Below the pieces are notes generated by a model that saw only the letters and a list, made by a program, of their open reading frames with translations, ran no database searches and was not told where the DNA came from. A stretch of 64,000 nucleotides of DNA from Rhodothermales bacterium (GTDB lineage Bacteria; Bacteroidota; Rhodothermia; Rhodothermales; UBA10348). The position numbers and the translations under genes are program-made. Positions 1 to 8,619 of this stretch are shown one piece after another. Location of the stretch: positions 62,001 to 126,000 of the forward strand of contig JAVJVN010000016.1 of the NCBI GenBank assembly GCA_040221055.1, in the 5' to 3' direction. Positions within the stretch are counted from its first letter, which is position 1; the number at the start of each line of letters is the position of its first letter.

Positions 1-420
1 AGTCCCGTCATGCGCATAGACCGGCTCCGGACCGGTGACGGCGAACCGATGGCTTTCGACCGTACCTGGCTGCCCATGTTCTACGCGCAGTTGCTGTCGG
101 ACTTCGACATGGAAAAGGAGACCATTTTCACGGTGCTGGAACGGGAATACGACATCTGTGTCTGTCGTGGCCGTTTCCGTATTGAAGCGGTCAACGCGCC
201 CAATGATGTTGCCCAGTTCCTGGATGTCCCCTGGGGCCGGGCGCTGCTCGTGATCGAGCGGACCTCCTACACGGAACAGAATCGTCCCATCTACTACCAG
301 CAGCGGTTCTACCGCAGCGACCGGGTTGCCTACGACATCGAGTTGAAGCGATCCCGGAACGGATCGGCCCTGTCACCGGGGTTGCCCCTCACGGAATTCG
401 AGCCCGTATTCAAGAAGTAG
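1..420 (+). CDS. GntR/HutC-family regulator, C-terminal UTRA domain (5' end outside window)
   Basis: The reading frame is open from the first base, so this is the 3' part of a longer gene. The visible 139 residues look like a UTRA ligand-binding domain. A stretch with E-R-T-S and Y-T-E-Q-N-R-P-I-Y-Y-Q-Q-R-F-Y-R corresponds to the conserved core strand in which an Arg-Thr pair and a Pro-Ile pair hold a small ligand in HutC-type regulators. The winged-helix DNA-binding domain must lie upstream of the window. The ligand cannot be told from this fragment. The gene ends 7 bases before the convergent moeA, so the two share a 3' intergenic point with no room for separate terminators. Confidence 0.75.
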   Translation, partial: SPVMRIDRLRTGDGEPMAFDRTWLPMFYAQLLSDFDMEKETIFTVLEREYDICVCRGRFRIEAVNAPNDVAQFLDVPWGRALLVIERTSYTEQNRPIYYQQRFYRSDRVAYDIELKRSRNGSALSPGLPLTEFEPVFKK

Positions 421-427
421 GGCCTGT

Positions 428-1732
428 TCAGACGACCGGGATCGCCCACGGCAGCCACTGGATGGAAACCTTCCATCCGGCAGCGGGAGCGGCGACCCCC
501 TCGGGAACGTGCACCACGCAGTTGGCCTGCAGTACGGATCCGTACAGGTTGGACCCCTGGGCTCCTGTGGTGCGCACACGCCATCCTTCGTCACCGGGCC
601 GCGCCACACCGCGCACGAACGTGTGCAGTCCTTCCGGCTTCCGGATGTCCTCCTCCAGGATGGCCGTCACCAGACCCTCACCGGCGGACCAGTCCGCGGG
701 CGTCCGGCCGGCCATCGTTTCCATGAGAGGGCGGACATACATCTCGAACCCCATGGCGGCGCTTACCGGATTGCCCGGCAGGCCGAAGACGTGGCAATGG
801 CCCGCACGGCCATACAACAGGGGTTTTCCGGGTCGTTGGCGCACTTTCCAGAACAGGAGTTCGACGCCGGCCGCGCGCAGCGCGTCCTGCACGTGATCGT
901 GGGCGCCCATGCTGACGCCGCCCGAAAGAACGACGACATCCGCCCGGCGCACGGCCTCTGCGACCTGTCCGGTGAGCGCCTCCAGGTCATCCGGCACGTG
1001 CGTCCACGCCCGCCCGTCGCCCGCGAGTCGTCCTCCCGCCAGCAGCGCCTGGGCCGCCAGGCCTGGCCCGTTCGTATTGCGCACCTGTCCGAACACCGGG
1101 TCCGACGCCGGATCCACGATTTCATCTCCCGTCGAGACGATCCTGACGCGGGGTTGGAACTGCACGGCCAACCGGTCTACGCCGAGTCCGGCCAGGACGC
1201 CCACCACCGGCGGTGTGATCACGGTCCCGGCGCGCAGCACCCGCTGCCCCGCGCGCACGTCCTCGGCCGCCGGGCGCACATGTTTGCCCGCCTCAATGCC
1301 GCGGTCCACGATGACGGACCCGTCGACGGAGGCCCAGCCCTCTTCATCGTTTCCTTCCACCTTGGTCCACTCGACCGGTACCACGGCATTGGCGCCCACC
1401 GGCACCGGCGCCCCGGTCATGATCCGCACGGCCTCGCCGGCCGTGAGTGGCCGGGCCGTCGGTCGTCCGGCCGCCGCATGCGACACCACCCGCAGCACGC
1501 CGCCATCCGGTCCCAGGTCCTCATGACGGACCGCGTATCCATCCATGGCCGAACTCGCGAAATCCGGGACATCGACCGTAGCTACCACATCCCGCGAAAT
1601 CCGCCGCCCCAGAATGCCGTGCAGTTGGTCTGCATCGAGCCAGGCGCCCGGCTCCAGCCATTCATCATCTCGCTTGCGGACATCGTCCAGGACCAGGCGC
1701 AGGGCGGGCCCCACGGACAGGAACGTTCTCAT
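428..1732 (-). CDS. moeA: Molybdopterin molybdenumtransferase MoeA
   Basis: This 434-residue protein has the normal MoeA length. The family signature D-V-P-D-F-A-S-S-A-M-D-G-Y-A-V-R is at residues 54-69. The MoCF_biosynth core carries V-L-S-G-G-V-S-M-G-A-H-D in its middle and F-G-L-P-G-N-P-V-S-A further on. MoeA inserts molybdate into adenylylated molybdopterin, the last step of molybdenum cofactor synthesis, in the cytoplasm. No other moa/mog gene is in the window, so the remaining Moco genes must be elsewhere. It is divergent from pgi across a 78-base gap and convergent with the UTRA regulator. Confidence 0.95.
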   Translation of the reverse strand: MRTFLSVGPALRLVLDDVRKRDDEWLEPGAWLDADQLHGILGRRISRDVVATVDVPDFASSAMDGYAVRHEDLGPDGGVLRVVSHAAAGRPTARPLTAGEAVRIMTGAPVPVGANAVVPVEWTKVEGNDEEGWASVDGSVIVDRGIEAGKHVRPAAEDVRAGQRVLRAGTVITPPVVGVLAGLGVDRLAVQFQPRVRIVSTGDEIVDPASDPVFGQVRNTNGPGLAAQALLAGGRLAGDGRAWTHVPDDLEALTGQVAEAVRRADVVVLSGGVSMGAHDHVQDALRAAGVELLFWKVRQRPGKPLLYGRAGHCHVFGLPGNPVSAAMGFEMYVRPLMETMAGRTPADWSAGEGLVTAILEEDIRKPEGLHTFVRGVARPGDEGWRVRTTGAQGSNLYGSVLQANCVVHVPEGVAAPAAGWKVSIQWLPWAIPVV

Positions 1733-1810
1733 TTCTGACGGTATTTCGTACTACTTTGGCATGCTCCGACTCCCGGGCATACGCACCAGTTTACAACCCT
1801 GCTCCGCACC

Positions 1811-3085
1811 ATGCTTTCCTTCGATTTCACGGGCAGCAACGCCCACCTGCCGGAACCGGATCGCCAGCGCATGCTGCCCCGTGCCCGGGCCGCCCATCGC
1901 GCCCTGCTCCAGGGGACCGGCGCCGGTCCCGAGTGGCTGGGATGGCGACGCCTGCTGGCCGAGCCCGACGATGCCCTGCTGGACCAGGTCGAACAGGTGG
2001 CCCTCGAAATCCGTGAGCGGGCCGATGTGCTGGTCTGTATCGGAATCGGGGGATCCTACCTCGGCGCCGATGCCGTCATCCAGGCCCTGACGCCCGCCTT
2101 TCCGGACGCCGGACGGACACCCGTCGTTTTTGCAGGCCATCACCTGTCCACGGAATACCTGGCCGGCCTGCTGGAATGGCTGAAGGGCAAGTCGGTCTAT
2201 GTGAACGTAATCTCGAAGAGCGGCACCACGCTCGAGCCCGCCCTGGCCTTCCGGTTCATCCGCGCGTTCATGGAGGAGACGTTCGAGGATGCCGATCGCC
2301 GCATTATTGCCACGACCGATGCCCACCACGGTGCCCTGCGCACGCTCGCATCGGAAAAAGGCTACCGCACATTCACCATTCCGGGCGACGTAGGGGGCCG
2401 GTTCTCGGCCCTGACGCCCGTCGGCCTGTTGCCGATGGCCGCGGCCGGCATCGATATCCGAACGCTGTTCTACGGATCGGTCACGATGATGCGCACGTTG
2501 GCATCGGAGGACGACAATCCCGCCCTGGAATATGCCATGCGCCGTTGGCTGCTGCATGAGGCGGGCTATACGACCGAGGTGCTTTCGGTGATGGATCCCC
2601 GAATGACGCGGATGGGGGCCTGGTGGCAACAACTCTTCGGGGAATCGGAGGGCAAGAACCATCAGGGACTGTTCCCCTCGGTCTGCACCTTCACGACCGA
2701 CCTCCACTCCGTGGGTCAGTTCATCCAGGAGGGGCGGCGTACGCTCATCGAAACCTTCCTGACGGTGGAGTCGGGCTCGTCAACGCTCCGTGTGCCGGGT
2801 GATCCGGCCGATCTGGACGGGCTTTCGTACCTGGAGGGCCGCAGGATGCGGGACGTCAACCGCGCCGCATTCGAGGGTACGCTGAAGGCCCATATCGCCG
2901 GCGGCGTTCCCGTCACCCATATCGGGATGCCGGCCGTGAGTGCCGAGTCCATTGGCCAACTCATGTACTTCTTCGAACACGCCATTGCCGTCATGGGGTA
3001 TTTGCTTGGCGTCAATCCGTTCGATCAACCGGGGGTCGAAGCCTACAAGAAAGAGATGTTCACCGCGTTGGGCAAACCGTGTTGA
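1811..3085 (+). CDS. pgi: Glucose-6-phosphate isomerase
   Basis: This 424-residue protein is of the shorter, Bacillus-type PGI class. It carries the sugar-isomerase motifs C-I-G-I-G-G-S-Y-L-G-A near residue 80 and S-K-S-G-T-T-L-E near residue 137. The active-site region G-E-S-E-G-K-N-H-Q-G-L-F-P holds the catalytic glutamate. The C-terminal Q-P-G-V-E-A-Y-K-K contains the conserved lysine. It interconverts glucose-6-phosphate and fructose-6-phosphate in glycolysis and gluconeogenesis. It is a single-gene transcription unit between divergent moeA and a long non-coding stretch of 396 bases. Confidence 0.96.
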   Translation: MLSFDFTGSNAHLPEPDRQRMLPRARAAHRALLQGTGAGPEWLGWRRLLAEPDDALLDQVEQVALEIRERADVLVCIGIGGSYLGADAVIQALTPAFPDAGRTPVVFAGHHLSTEYLAGLLEWLKGKSVYVNVISKSGTTLEPALAFRFIRAFMEETFEDADRRIIATTDAHHGALRTLASEKGYRTFTIPGDVGGRFSALTPVGLLPMAAAGIDIRTLFYGSVTMMRTLASEDDNPALEYAMRRWLLHEAGYTTEVLSVMDPRMTRMGAWWQQLFGESEGKNHQGLFPSVCTFTTDLHSVGQFIQEGRRTLIETFLTVESGSSTLRVPGDPADLDGLSYLEGRRMRDVNRAAFEGTLKAHIAGGVPVTHIGMPAVSAESIGQLMYFFEHAIAVMGYLLGVNPFDQPGVEAYKKEMFTALGKPC

Positions 3086-3481
3086 AACCGCGTTGGTAAT
3101 TGGTGGGAGATGGGATTCCCGGCGTACGGTTGTTGGAAACCACCGACCTTCGCACAATCCATGAGACGGCTTTCCACGGACAACCCGGATGGAGTTTCCA
3201 ACAAGCCCCCGGCAACGCCTGTTGAAAGATCCGGGACAACGGGAAGGAACCCGTTCCATCCATGCACAGCGGCATCCGTCAAGTCCGTTGACAACTTCCG
3301 TTGGCACCGGGTGAAGCTGTGGATGGAGGAAACGTTTCCACATATCCACAGGCCCTACTACAACTATCCTTTCCAATAAATTTCCAATCAATACTCGGAA
3401 AGCGTGTGGACAGTCTGTTTGGCAGGACCCTTCGGATTGTATACTTTCACCATCTGCAATCCCACATTCGTCCTGCCTGCC
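3086..3481. other. 396-base non-coding stretch with DnaA-box-like sites and TTTCCA repeats
   Basis: No convincing gene lies here. It contains an exact 11-base inverted repeat, TTGTTGGAAAC (3130-3140) and GTTTCCAACAA (3194-3204). There are five further copies of TTTCCA or its complement. Four sites resemble the DnaA box: 3318-3326 (complement CCATCCACA, 7/9), 3334-3342 (GTTTCCACA, 7/9), 3342-3350 (ATATCCACA, 8/9) and 3405-3413 (complement CTGTCCACA, 7/9). An AT-richer stretch, unusual in this genome, lies between them at 3353-3400. The end of the region must also hold the promoter of the stress protein. Confidence 0.6.
3418..3448 (+). promoter_or_regulatory. Candidate promoter of the universal stress protein gene
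   Basis: TTTG at 3418-3421 is followed after about 20 bases by TACTTTC (3442-3448). This resembles the Bacteroidota -33/-7 pair TTTG/TAnnTTTG but departs from it at two positions in the -7 element. It would start transcription about 30 bases before the ATG at 3482. The call rests only on spacing and partial match, so it is weak. Confidence 0.3.
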
Positions 3482-4321
3482 ATGATCAAACGCATCCTGG
3501 TTGCCCTTGATGTCGATTCCGACACTCCTACCGCCACCAAATACGCCATTGACATCGCAAAACGCTCCGGTGCACGCCTGACCGGATTGGCCGTCGTGGA
3601 CATGGGGGGCATTGAATCCACCAGCCGGGGCGGCGGCATCGGATCCATGTACTACATGGAAAAACTGCGGGAGAAGCTGACGGAAGAGACCCGTCAGAAG
3701 GCCCGTTCCCTCCTGGAGTCGTTCCGGAAGACCGTGGATGCCGCAGGATGTGAGCATGTGGAAACCGTCGCCGAAGGCGTCCCTTTCCAGCGCATTGTGG
3801 AGGACATGAAGTACCACGACCTGTTGGTCATCGGGAAGGATCCCCACTTTTTCTATGCGCACCCGAAGCAGGATACGAACACCCTGGCTCACGTCATCGA
3901 GTCCACCATCGGCCCCACACTGGTGATTCCGAAGACGTACCGGCCCATCAAGAAGGTGCTTTTTGCGACGGACGGGTGCAATCCGTCCGCGCGGGCGCTT
4001 CGACGCTTCATCCATCTTGCGCCATTCGGACCCGACATCGAGTTGACCGTGCTGCACGTGGACGATGAGGATCCGACGGACAGCGACCTGTACCTGACGC
4101 TGGCCAAGGATTATCTGTCGGCCCACGGCTTTGCGGCCAACGTGCTGCGGATGCAGGAGCGGGATGTGGATACGTGCATCCTGACGCAGGCCAAGGCCAT
4201 GGGTGCCGATTTGATTGTGGCGGGAGCCAAGACGAAGCGGTCGCTGCGAAGCCTGCACCTGGGCAAGTCCACGGAGCATTTGCTGAAGGGCGCGCCGGTT
4301 GCGGTATTCATTGATCACTGA
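3482..4321 (+). CDS. Tandem universal stress protein (two UspA domains)
   Basis: The ATG at 3482 gives a 279-residue protein that begins exactly at the first Usp strand (M-I-K-R-I-L-V-A-L-D). The frame stays open further upstream, but those codons encode nothing Usp-like. Two Usp folds are in tandem: residues 1-150, ending in G-P-T-L-V-I-P, and 155-279, starting I-K-K-V-L-F-A-T-D and ending A-P-V-A-V-F-I. The second domain has G-A-K-T-K-R-S-L-R-S-L-H-L-G-K-S-T, close to the ATP-binding G-x2-G-x9-G-S/T motif though not a perfect match. The role is general stress survival; the partner is unknown. Its stop overlaps the stop end of convergent comEC by 7 bases. Confidence 0.88.
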   Translation: MIKRILVALDVDSDTPTATKYAIDIAKRSGARLTGLAVVDMGGIESTSRGGGIGSMYYMEKLREKLTEETRQKARSLLESFRKTVDAAGCEHVETVAEGVPFQRIVEDMKYHDLLVIGKDPHFFYAHPKQDTNTLAHVIESTIGPTLVIPKTYRPIKKVLFATDGCNPSARALRRFIHLAPFGPDIELTVLHVDDEDPTDSDLYLTLAKDYLSAHGFAANVLRMQERDVDTCILTQAKAMGADLIVAGAKTKRSLRSLHLGKSTEHLLKGAPVAVFIDH

Positions 4322-6651
4322 TCCGGTGGTGAAATCCACGCGCCGTCGCTGAACGTAACGTGGACCCGGGCTCCTGAGCGGGCCCATCGGTCAACGACGG
4401 ACGGGTCGGGATGCGCGAACCGGTTGTTCCTGCCGGCGCTGATGAGGGTGGTGGCAGCCGATGCGTGCGCGATCAGTTCCGGCGTGCTGCTGGTGGCCGA
4501 ACCGTGATGGCCCGCCTTGACGACATCCACGTCCAACATCGGGCCCATGTGACGGACCAGGCTCCGCTCGGCGGGTGCCTCGGTGTCTCCGAGGAAAAGC
4601 CATGAACGGCGTCCGACCTGGAGGCGCAGGACGACGGAGTCGTTGTTCGCGTCGCGTATCGGGTGCCGTGCCGGGCCGAGCACGTATAATCGTGCGCCAG
4701 GGCCCACGTCCACGGTATCGCCCCGCCGGAGGGTGTGTTGGGATGCGAACGTCTGAACGGGCAGGAGATGCGCCAGGCGCGGCGTGCCCCCGGTATGATC
4801 GGCGTGTTCGTGGGAATGGATGAGCCCGTCGATGCGTCGCCGCCCCCATCCCGTGATGTGTGCCGCCACGGTTTCCCCCGACCGGTTCGATGGGCCGGAA
4901 TCGATGACGAGGGTACGTCCCGGGAGCATGATGATGGATGCATCGCCCTGCCCCACATGAAGTTGCTGCACGATGGGGGGATGCTGGCGGGGCGTCAGGA
5001 CAAGCAGCAGGATGCTCACCCATATCCCGATCGTGGACCGGCGAGTCCGGGCACGCGGCGGTCCCGGACGCAGCGCCCACAACCCCATCCACGGGAGCAG
5101 CAAGAGCGGAGTGAAGACCCCGGGCGGGGCTGACCAGCGCGTCCAATCCGGCCACGAGGATCCGAACCGCGCCATGGCATGGAGTGTGGCCGCCAGGGCT
5201 TCCGTCAGCAACACGGACAGGGGTCCCGGATCCACGAGCGCGGAGAGGGAGGTCAGGAGCATGGGGGCCATGAGGGGTACGGCCAATGGGCTCAGGGCGG
5301 CGCCGGCAGCCGGGCTCTGGCCGAAGCTCAGTACGAGTACCGGCGCCGTCCCGAGCCACGCCGCTGCCGTGACGACGAGCGCCGAGGCCGCCGGCCGCCT
5401 GCGGAGCCGGGACAGCCACGGCAGAACCAGGAGGATGGCGCCGACCGCGCTGAAGGACAGCTGCCACCCGACCGAGCGCCACGCGGTCGGCGTCATGAAC
5501 AGGGAGAGCAGTATGGCCCAGGCAAACGCAATCCGCGGTGAGGGCTTGCGGCGGAAGGCGCCCGATACCAGCAGCGCCGCTCCCATGATGGCTGCCCGTT
5601 CCACCGACGGAGCAGGCCCCATCCACCAACTGAGCCCGACCAGTCCGACGGCCGCCATGGTTCCCGTGACGGCGCGGCGGACGCCCTCGGCCACCTTGAC
5701 GCGGCGCAGTACCATGCGGAGGGCCGCCACCAGTGCCAATGCCACAAAGCCGACATGCAGTCCCGATACGGCCAGTACATGGGCCAGGCCCGAATCCGCG
5801 AAGGTGGCCTGCACCTCCTCCGGAATGTGCGACCGGTCTCCCAGCCAGAGCGCGCGGGCCAGGGCGCGGCTGAGGGGTGTGGCCAGCGTGCGGTCGAAGG
5901 TATTGGCCGCCTGCCGGTGGAGGTGCATCCGGACCGTCTGAATCCTGCCGGCGCCATGGATGGAATACAGGCCGGTGACCTCGTCAATGACCCCCACGGC
6001 GCCCAGGCCCCGCAGCCAGGACGCCTCGTCGAAATCGAACGGGTTCAGGGGATGCGCGGCGGCCCGGAGACGGCCACGCACGACCACCCGGCTCCCGGCG
6101 GCAAAGATCGGGAGGGTATGGGAAGAGGAGGGAATGCTTCGGGCCGGGGCGGGGTAGGGCTGTGGCAGGCGGACCAGCACACAGGCCTTCCGGCGGCAGA
6201 GCAGGAATCCGCTCCCGCCGCCCGTCACCCGCTCCACGGATCCCTCGACCACCTGCAGGCGCGGCTCCTGCCGGAACGGGGCGGGAGTCGCCCCGGAATG
6301 GAAGCATCCCAGGACAAATCCGGTCAGGGCCATGACCGCCACGCCCAGCAACGGAAGGAGAGTGTGAGCGCCCGTTGCAGGACCTTGTGGATGGGTAGAG
6401 CCGGGGCGCTGGCGGCGAAGAGCCAGTACCAGCCCCAGCACCGCCCATCCGGTGCCCAGCGCGAGGACAGGGACGGCACCCGTACCCGTCCACACCAGCC
6501 TGCCGGATGAACCCCCCAGAACCAGACCCCCGCTGACGACGAGTGGAAGCCACGTGTGGGGCGCAATGCGGGGAACGAGTGGCATGACGGGTGGGCCTGC
6601 TCGGGTCGGTATACTGACGGTAGACCCGCGCCGCTGTCCGGCATAACGCAT
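4315..6651 (-). CDS. comEC: ComEC/Rec2 DNA-uptake channel with C-terminal metallo-beta-lactamase domain
   Basis: This 778-residue polytopic membrane protein has the ComEC layout. There are hydrophobic segments at the N terminus and a soluble OB-like region around residues 130-230. The competence transmembrane block is at about 260-530 and includes L-A-V-S-G-L-H-V-G-F. A metallo-beta-lactamase-like domain with S-H-E-H-A-D-H-T-G-G follows from about residue 555. ComEC carries single-stranded DNA across the inner membrane in natural transformation. The metal motif is intact, so the domain may be an active nuclease. An alternative start at 6585 (residue 23) is equally possible; neither has a Shine-Dalgarno sequence. 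No other competence gene is in the window. Confidence 0.93.
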   Translation of the reverse strand: MRYAGQRRGSTVSIPTRAGPPVMPLVPRIAPHTWLPLVVSGGLVLGGSSGRLVWTGTGAVPVLALGTGWAVLGLVLALRRQRPGSTHPQGPATGAHTLLPLLGVAVMALTGFVLGCFHSGATPAPFRQEPRLQVVEGSVERVTGGGSGFLLCRRKACVLVRLPQPYPAPARSIPSSSHTLPIFAAGSRVVVRGRLRAAAHPLNPFDFDEASWLRGLGAVGVIDEVTGLYSIHGAGRIQTVRMHLHRQAANTFDRTLATPLSRALARALWLGDRSHIPEEVQATFADSGLAHVLAVSGLHVGFVALALVAALRMVLRRVKVAEGVRRAVTGTMAAVGLVGLSWWMGPAPSVERAAIMGAALLVSGAFRRKPSPRIAFAWAILLSLFMTPTAWRSVGWQLSFSAVGAILLVLPWLSRLRRRPAASALVVTAAAWLGTAPVLVLSFGQSPAAGAALSPLAVPLMAPMLLTSLSALVDPGPLSVLLTEALAATLHAMARFGSSWPDWTRWSAPPGVFTPLLLLPWMGLWALRPGPPRARTRRSTIGIWVSILLLVLTPRQHPPIVQQLHVGQGDASIIMLPGRTLVIDSGPSNRSGETVAAHITGWGRRRIDGLIHSHEHADHTGGTPRLAHLLPVQTFASQHTLRRGDTVDVGPGARLYVLGPARHPIRDANNDSVVLRLQVGRRSWLFLGDTEAPAERSLVRHMGPMLDVDVVKAGHHGSATSSTPELIAHASAATTLISAGRNNRFAHPDPSVVDRWARSGARVHVTFSDGAWISPPDQ

Positions 6652-6776
6652 CCACCGGGCCAGGACGTGTCAGTCGTGTAAAGGAACCCTTCATGAATCC
6701 GGGAACGCCGATTGCATGGCAGCCGGAAACCGCCCTATCCTGTGATTCTGTTTTTTGACGAACACGGTGTCCACCC

Positions 6777-7232
6777 ATGAGTACGCGACGCGAAGCGCGT
6801 GAGCGCGTCATGCAGGCGGTTTACGCATTCACGGTAGGCGTGGACAATGCGGATCACGTCATCAAGACCATCATCGATGGGCAGATGGATGACCGCGAGG
6901 GCATTGCATTCGCCACGAAACTCTTTCTCCGGACCCTCGACGCCACCGATGAGACCAACGCGCTGCTTGAGAAATACACGCAGAACTGGGACATTTCCCG
7001 GATTGCCCTGGTCGACCGCATCGTACTGCGGATAGCCATTGTCGAATTGAAGTACTTCCCGGACATCCCGCCCAAAGTGACCATCAACGAGGCCATTGAA
7101 GTCGCCAAGCGCTACTCCACGGAACGTTCCGGTCAGTTCGTCAACGGCATCCTGGACGCCATCCTGGCGGACCTGAAGGCCGAAGGGCAGCTCAAGAAAT
7201 CCGGCCGCGGCCTTATCGGGCTGGAGGGCTGA
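6777..7232 (+). CDS. nusB: Transcription antitermination factor NusB
   Basis: The 151-residue protein begins S-T-R-R-E-A-R-E-R-V-M-Q-A-V-Y-A, the typical NusB N terminus. It contains the family stretch D-R-I-V-L-R-I-A-I-V-E-L and ends with the N-E-A-I-E-V-A-K-R-Y-S and F-V-N-G-I-L-D helices. NusB binds the boxA RNA with S10 (NusE) and allows RNA polymerase to read through rRNA operons. It is 5 bases upstream of the phosphatase gene, so the two are likely co-transcribed. Confidence 0.95.
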   Translation: MSTRREARERVMQAVYAFTVGVDNADHVIKTIIDGQMDDREGIAFATKLFLRTLDATDETNALLEKYTQNWDISRIALVDRIVLRIAIVELKYFPDIPPKVTINEAIEVAKRYSTERSGQFVNGILDAILADLKAEGQLKKSGRGLIGLEG

Positions 7233-7237
7233 CCGGC

Positions 7238-7894
7238 ATGGGATTGATAGCCATCGGTGACATCCACGGTTGCGCACGGTCCCTGAAGGCCCTCCTCACG
7301 CAGCTCGACGTCCAGCCTGACGACCACCTGGTATTCGTGGGCGACTACATCGACCGGGGGCCGGATTCGAAAGCGGTCATCGACCACTTGCTGGAGCTCC
7401 GGAAAACCATCACGTGCACGTTCCTCCGGGGCAATCACGAGGACCTGTTCCTGGGGTGGTTGGACCGCGACGAATATGAGTTGTTCGCCATCAACGGGGG
7501 AACGACCACGCTGGAAAGCTACCGGGACGACACCGGGACGATTGTCATCCCCGATGAACACATCGCGTTCATCCGGGAAACGGATTTGTGGTACGAGACC
7601 GACGAATTCGTGTTTGTCCATGCCGGACTCAATCCCACCATGTCGGTGGCCCAGAACCTGGAACTGGCCGATCCCCAGGTGTTCATGTGGGAACGGTCCC
7701 ACATGAAAACGGACATGCTCCTGTGGGAAAAGACCGTTGTCTGCGGGCATACCCCGGTCAGTATGCCCATCAACCGGGAGCGGCTCATCAACATCGACAC
7801 GGGGTGCGTCTTCCACGCGAATTCCGCGCTGGGTATGCTGACGGCGGTGCGTCTTCCGGAGCGCGACTTCGAACAGGTCCCGTTCTCGGGCTGA
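7238..7894 (+). CDS. PrpA/PphA-type Ser/Thr metallophosphatase
   Basis: The 218-residue calcineurin-like phosphoesterase has all core metal motifs in order: G-D-I-H-G-C (7-12), G-D-Y-I-D-R-G-P-D-S (about 34-43), R-G-N-H-E-D (about 66-71), F-V-H-A-G-L and C-G-H-T-P-V. The compact size and the order match bacterial PPP-family protein phosphatases rather than diadenosine tetraphosphatases, although ApaH-like activity cannot be excluded. It follows nusB by 5 bases. With a Ser/Thr kinase 15 kb away it is a candidate partner phosphatase, but nothing in the sequence links them directly. Confidence 0.88.
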   Translation: MGLIAIGDIHGCARSLKALLTQLDVQPDDHLVFVGDYIDRGPDSKAVIDHLLELRKTITCTFLRGNHEDLFLGWLDRDEYELFAINGGTTTLESYRDDTGTIVIPDEHIAFIRETDLWYETDEFVFVHAGLNPTMSVAQNLELADPQVFMWERSHMKTDMLLWEKTVVCGHTPVSMPINRERLINIDTGCVFHANSALGMLTAVRLPERDFEQVPFSG

Positions 7895-7912
7895 GGGCAG
7901 GCCGTAAGCACC

Positions 7913-8506
7913 CTACAACGGCAGCCAGAGTCCCATCCGGAACGAGGGCCCCACGGTCCCCAACTCCGCAAACCACACGCGGCCGGGCCGCGTGGCGCTC
8001 TTCCAGGGCCGGGCATGGGTAATCCGGACGGCCGGTTCCAGCAGCAGCGCGAAACGGTTGTTGCGGGCCACAAGGTCATCCCGGGTGGAAAACGAAACGG
8101 CGGGGCCGGCGCGCAGCGCCACGTCCACGTCGAAACCACGGTACGGCACGTTTCCGATGGTGCGTTCAATCCCGTAGACCCGCACGGCCACGCCCACCAG
8201 CAGGGCAACGCGTGATTGGTCCTCGCTCTTGCGGAACAGCGGCTCGATATCCCCGATGAAATGCACCTCCCGGGTGAACATGCGTCCGGCCATCACCCCG
8301 CCCACCGCGACGCCCTCTCCGCCCAGCACGGCGGGCCCCACCTGCACGAAGGTCCCCTCCGGAGCCCGGCTCAGTCCGAGGGACGTGGTCTGGGCGTGGA
8401 CGCCCGGCGCCAGGGCAGACAAGAGGGCGAGCCACCCGAGCAGGGCCGCGCAGATATACGCGCAAAAGGCCAGGCAAAAGGCCGCGCACCGGGTCCTCAC
8501 CGCCAC
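7913..8506 (-). CDS. Small exported outer-membrane-type protein, function unknown
   Basis: An open frame extends to 8611. The stretch before the signal peptide looks non-coding, and that start would crowd the ychF promoter. The GTG codons at 8506 and 8500 place a hydrophobic signal sequence directly at the N terminus (V-A-V-R-T-R-C-A-A-F..., cleavage after V-H-A-Q). The mature part, about 160 residues, has alternating hydrophobic strands such as V-G-V-A-V-R-V-Y-G and A-L-L-L-E-P-A-V-R-I, and ends G-L-W-L-P-L. This suggests a small beta-barrel or surface protein. No family was recognised. It is divergent from ychF and convergent with the phosphatase. Confidence 0.6.
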   Translation of the reverse strand: MAVRTRCAAFCLAFCAYICAALLGWLALLSALAPGVHAQTTSLGLSRAPEGTFVQVGPAVLGGEGVAVGGVMAGRMFTREVHFIGDIEPLFRKSEDQSRVALLVGVAVRVYGIERTIGNVPYRGFDVDVALRAGPAVSFSTRDDLVARNNRFALLLEPAVRITHARPWKSATRPGRVWFAELGTVGPSFRMGLWLPL

Positions 8507-8619
8507 GTGGTCCTGAACGCATTTTTTGTGCAGTTGAAACAAAGTTGACCTTTCATGCTTGATGCGGGCGGCCCGAAACACACAAGAATCCGCCCCGCTT
8601 TCCCCTACCAACGTTCATC

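Noticed and set aside
509-1738. Long plus-strand open frame opposite moeA
   Set aside because: It mirrors moeA codons in a GC-rich gene, is rich in Arg and His, and has no family motifs. Similar antisense frames at 2780-4387, 18948-20339, 20278-21579 and 40507-41670 were rejected for the same reason.
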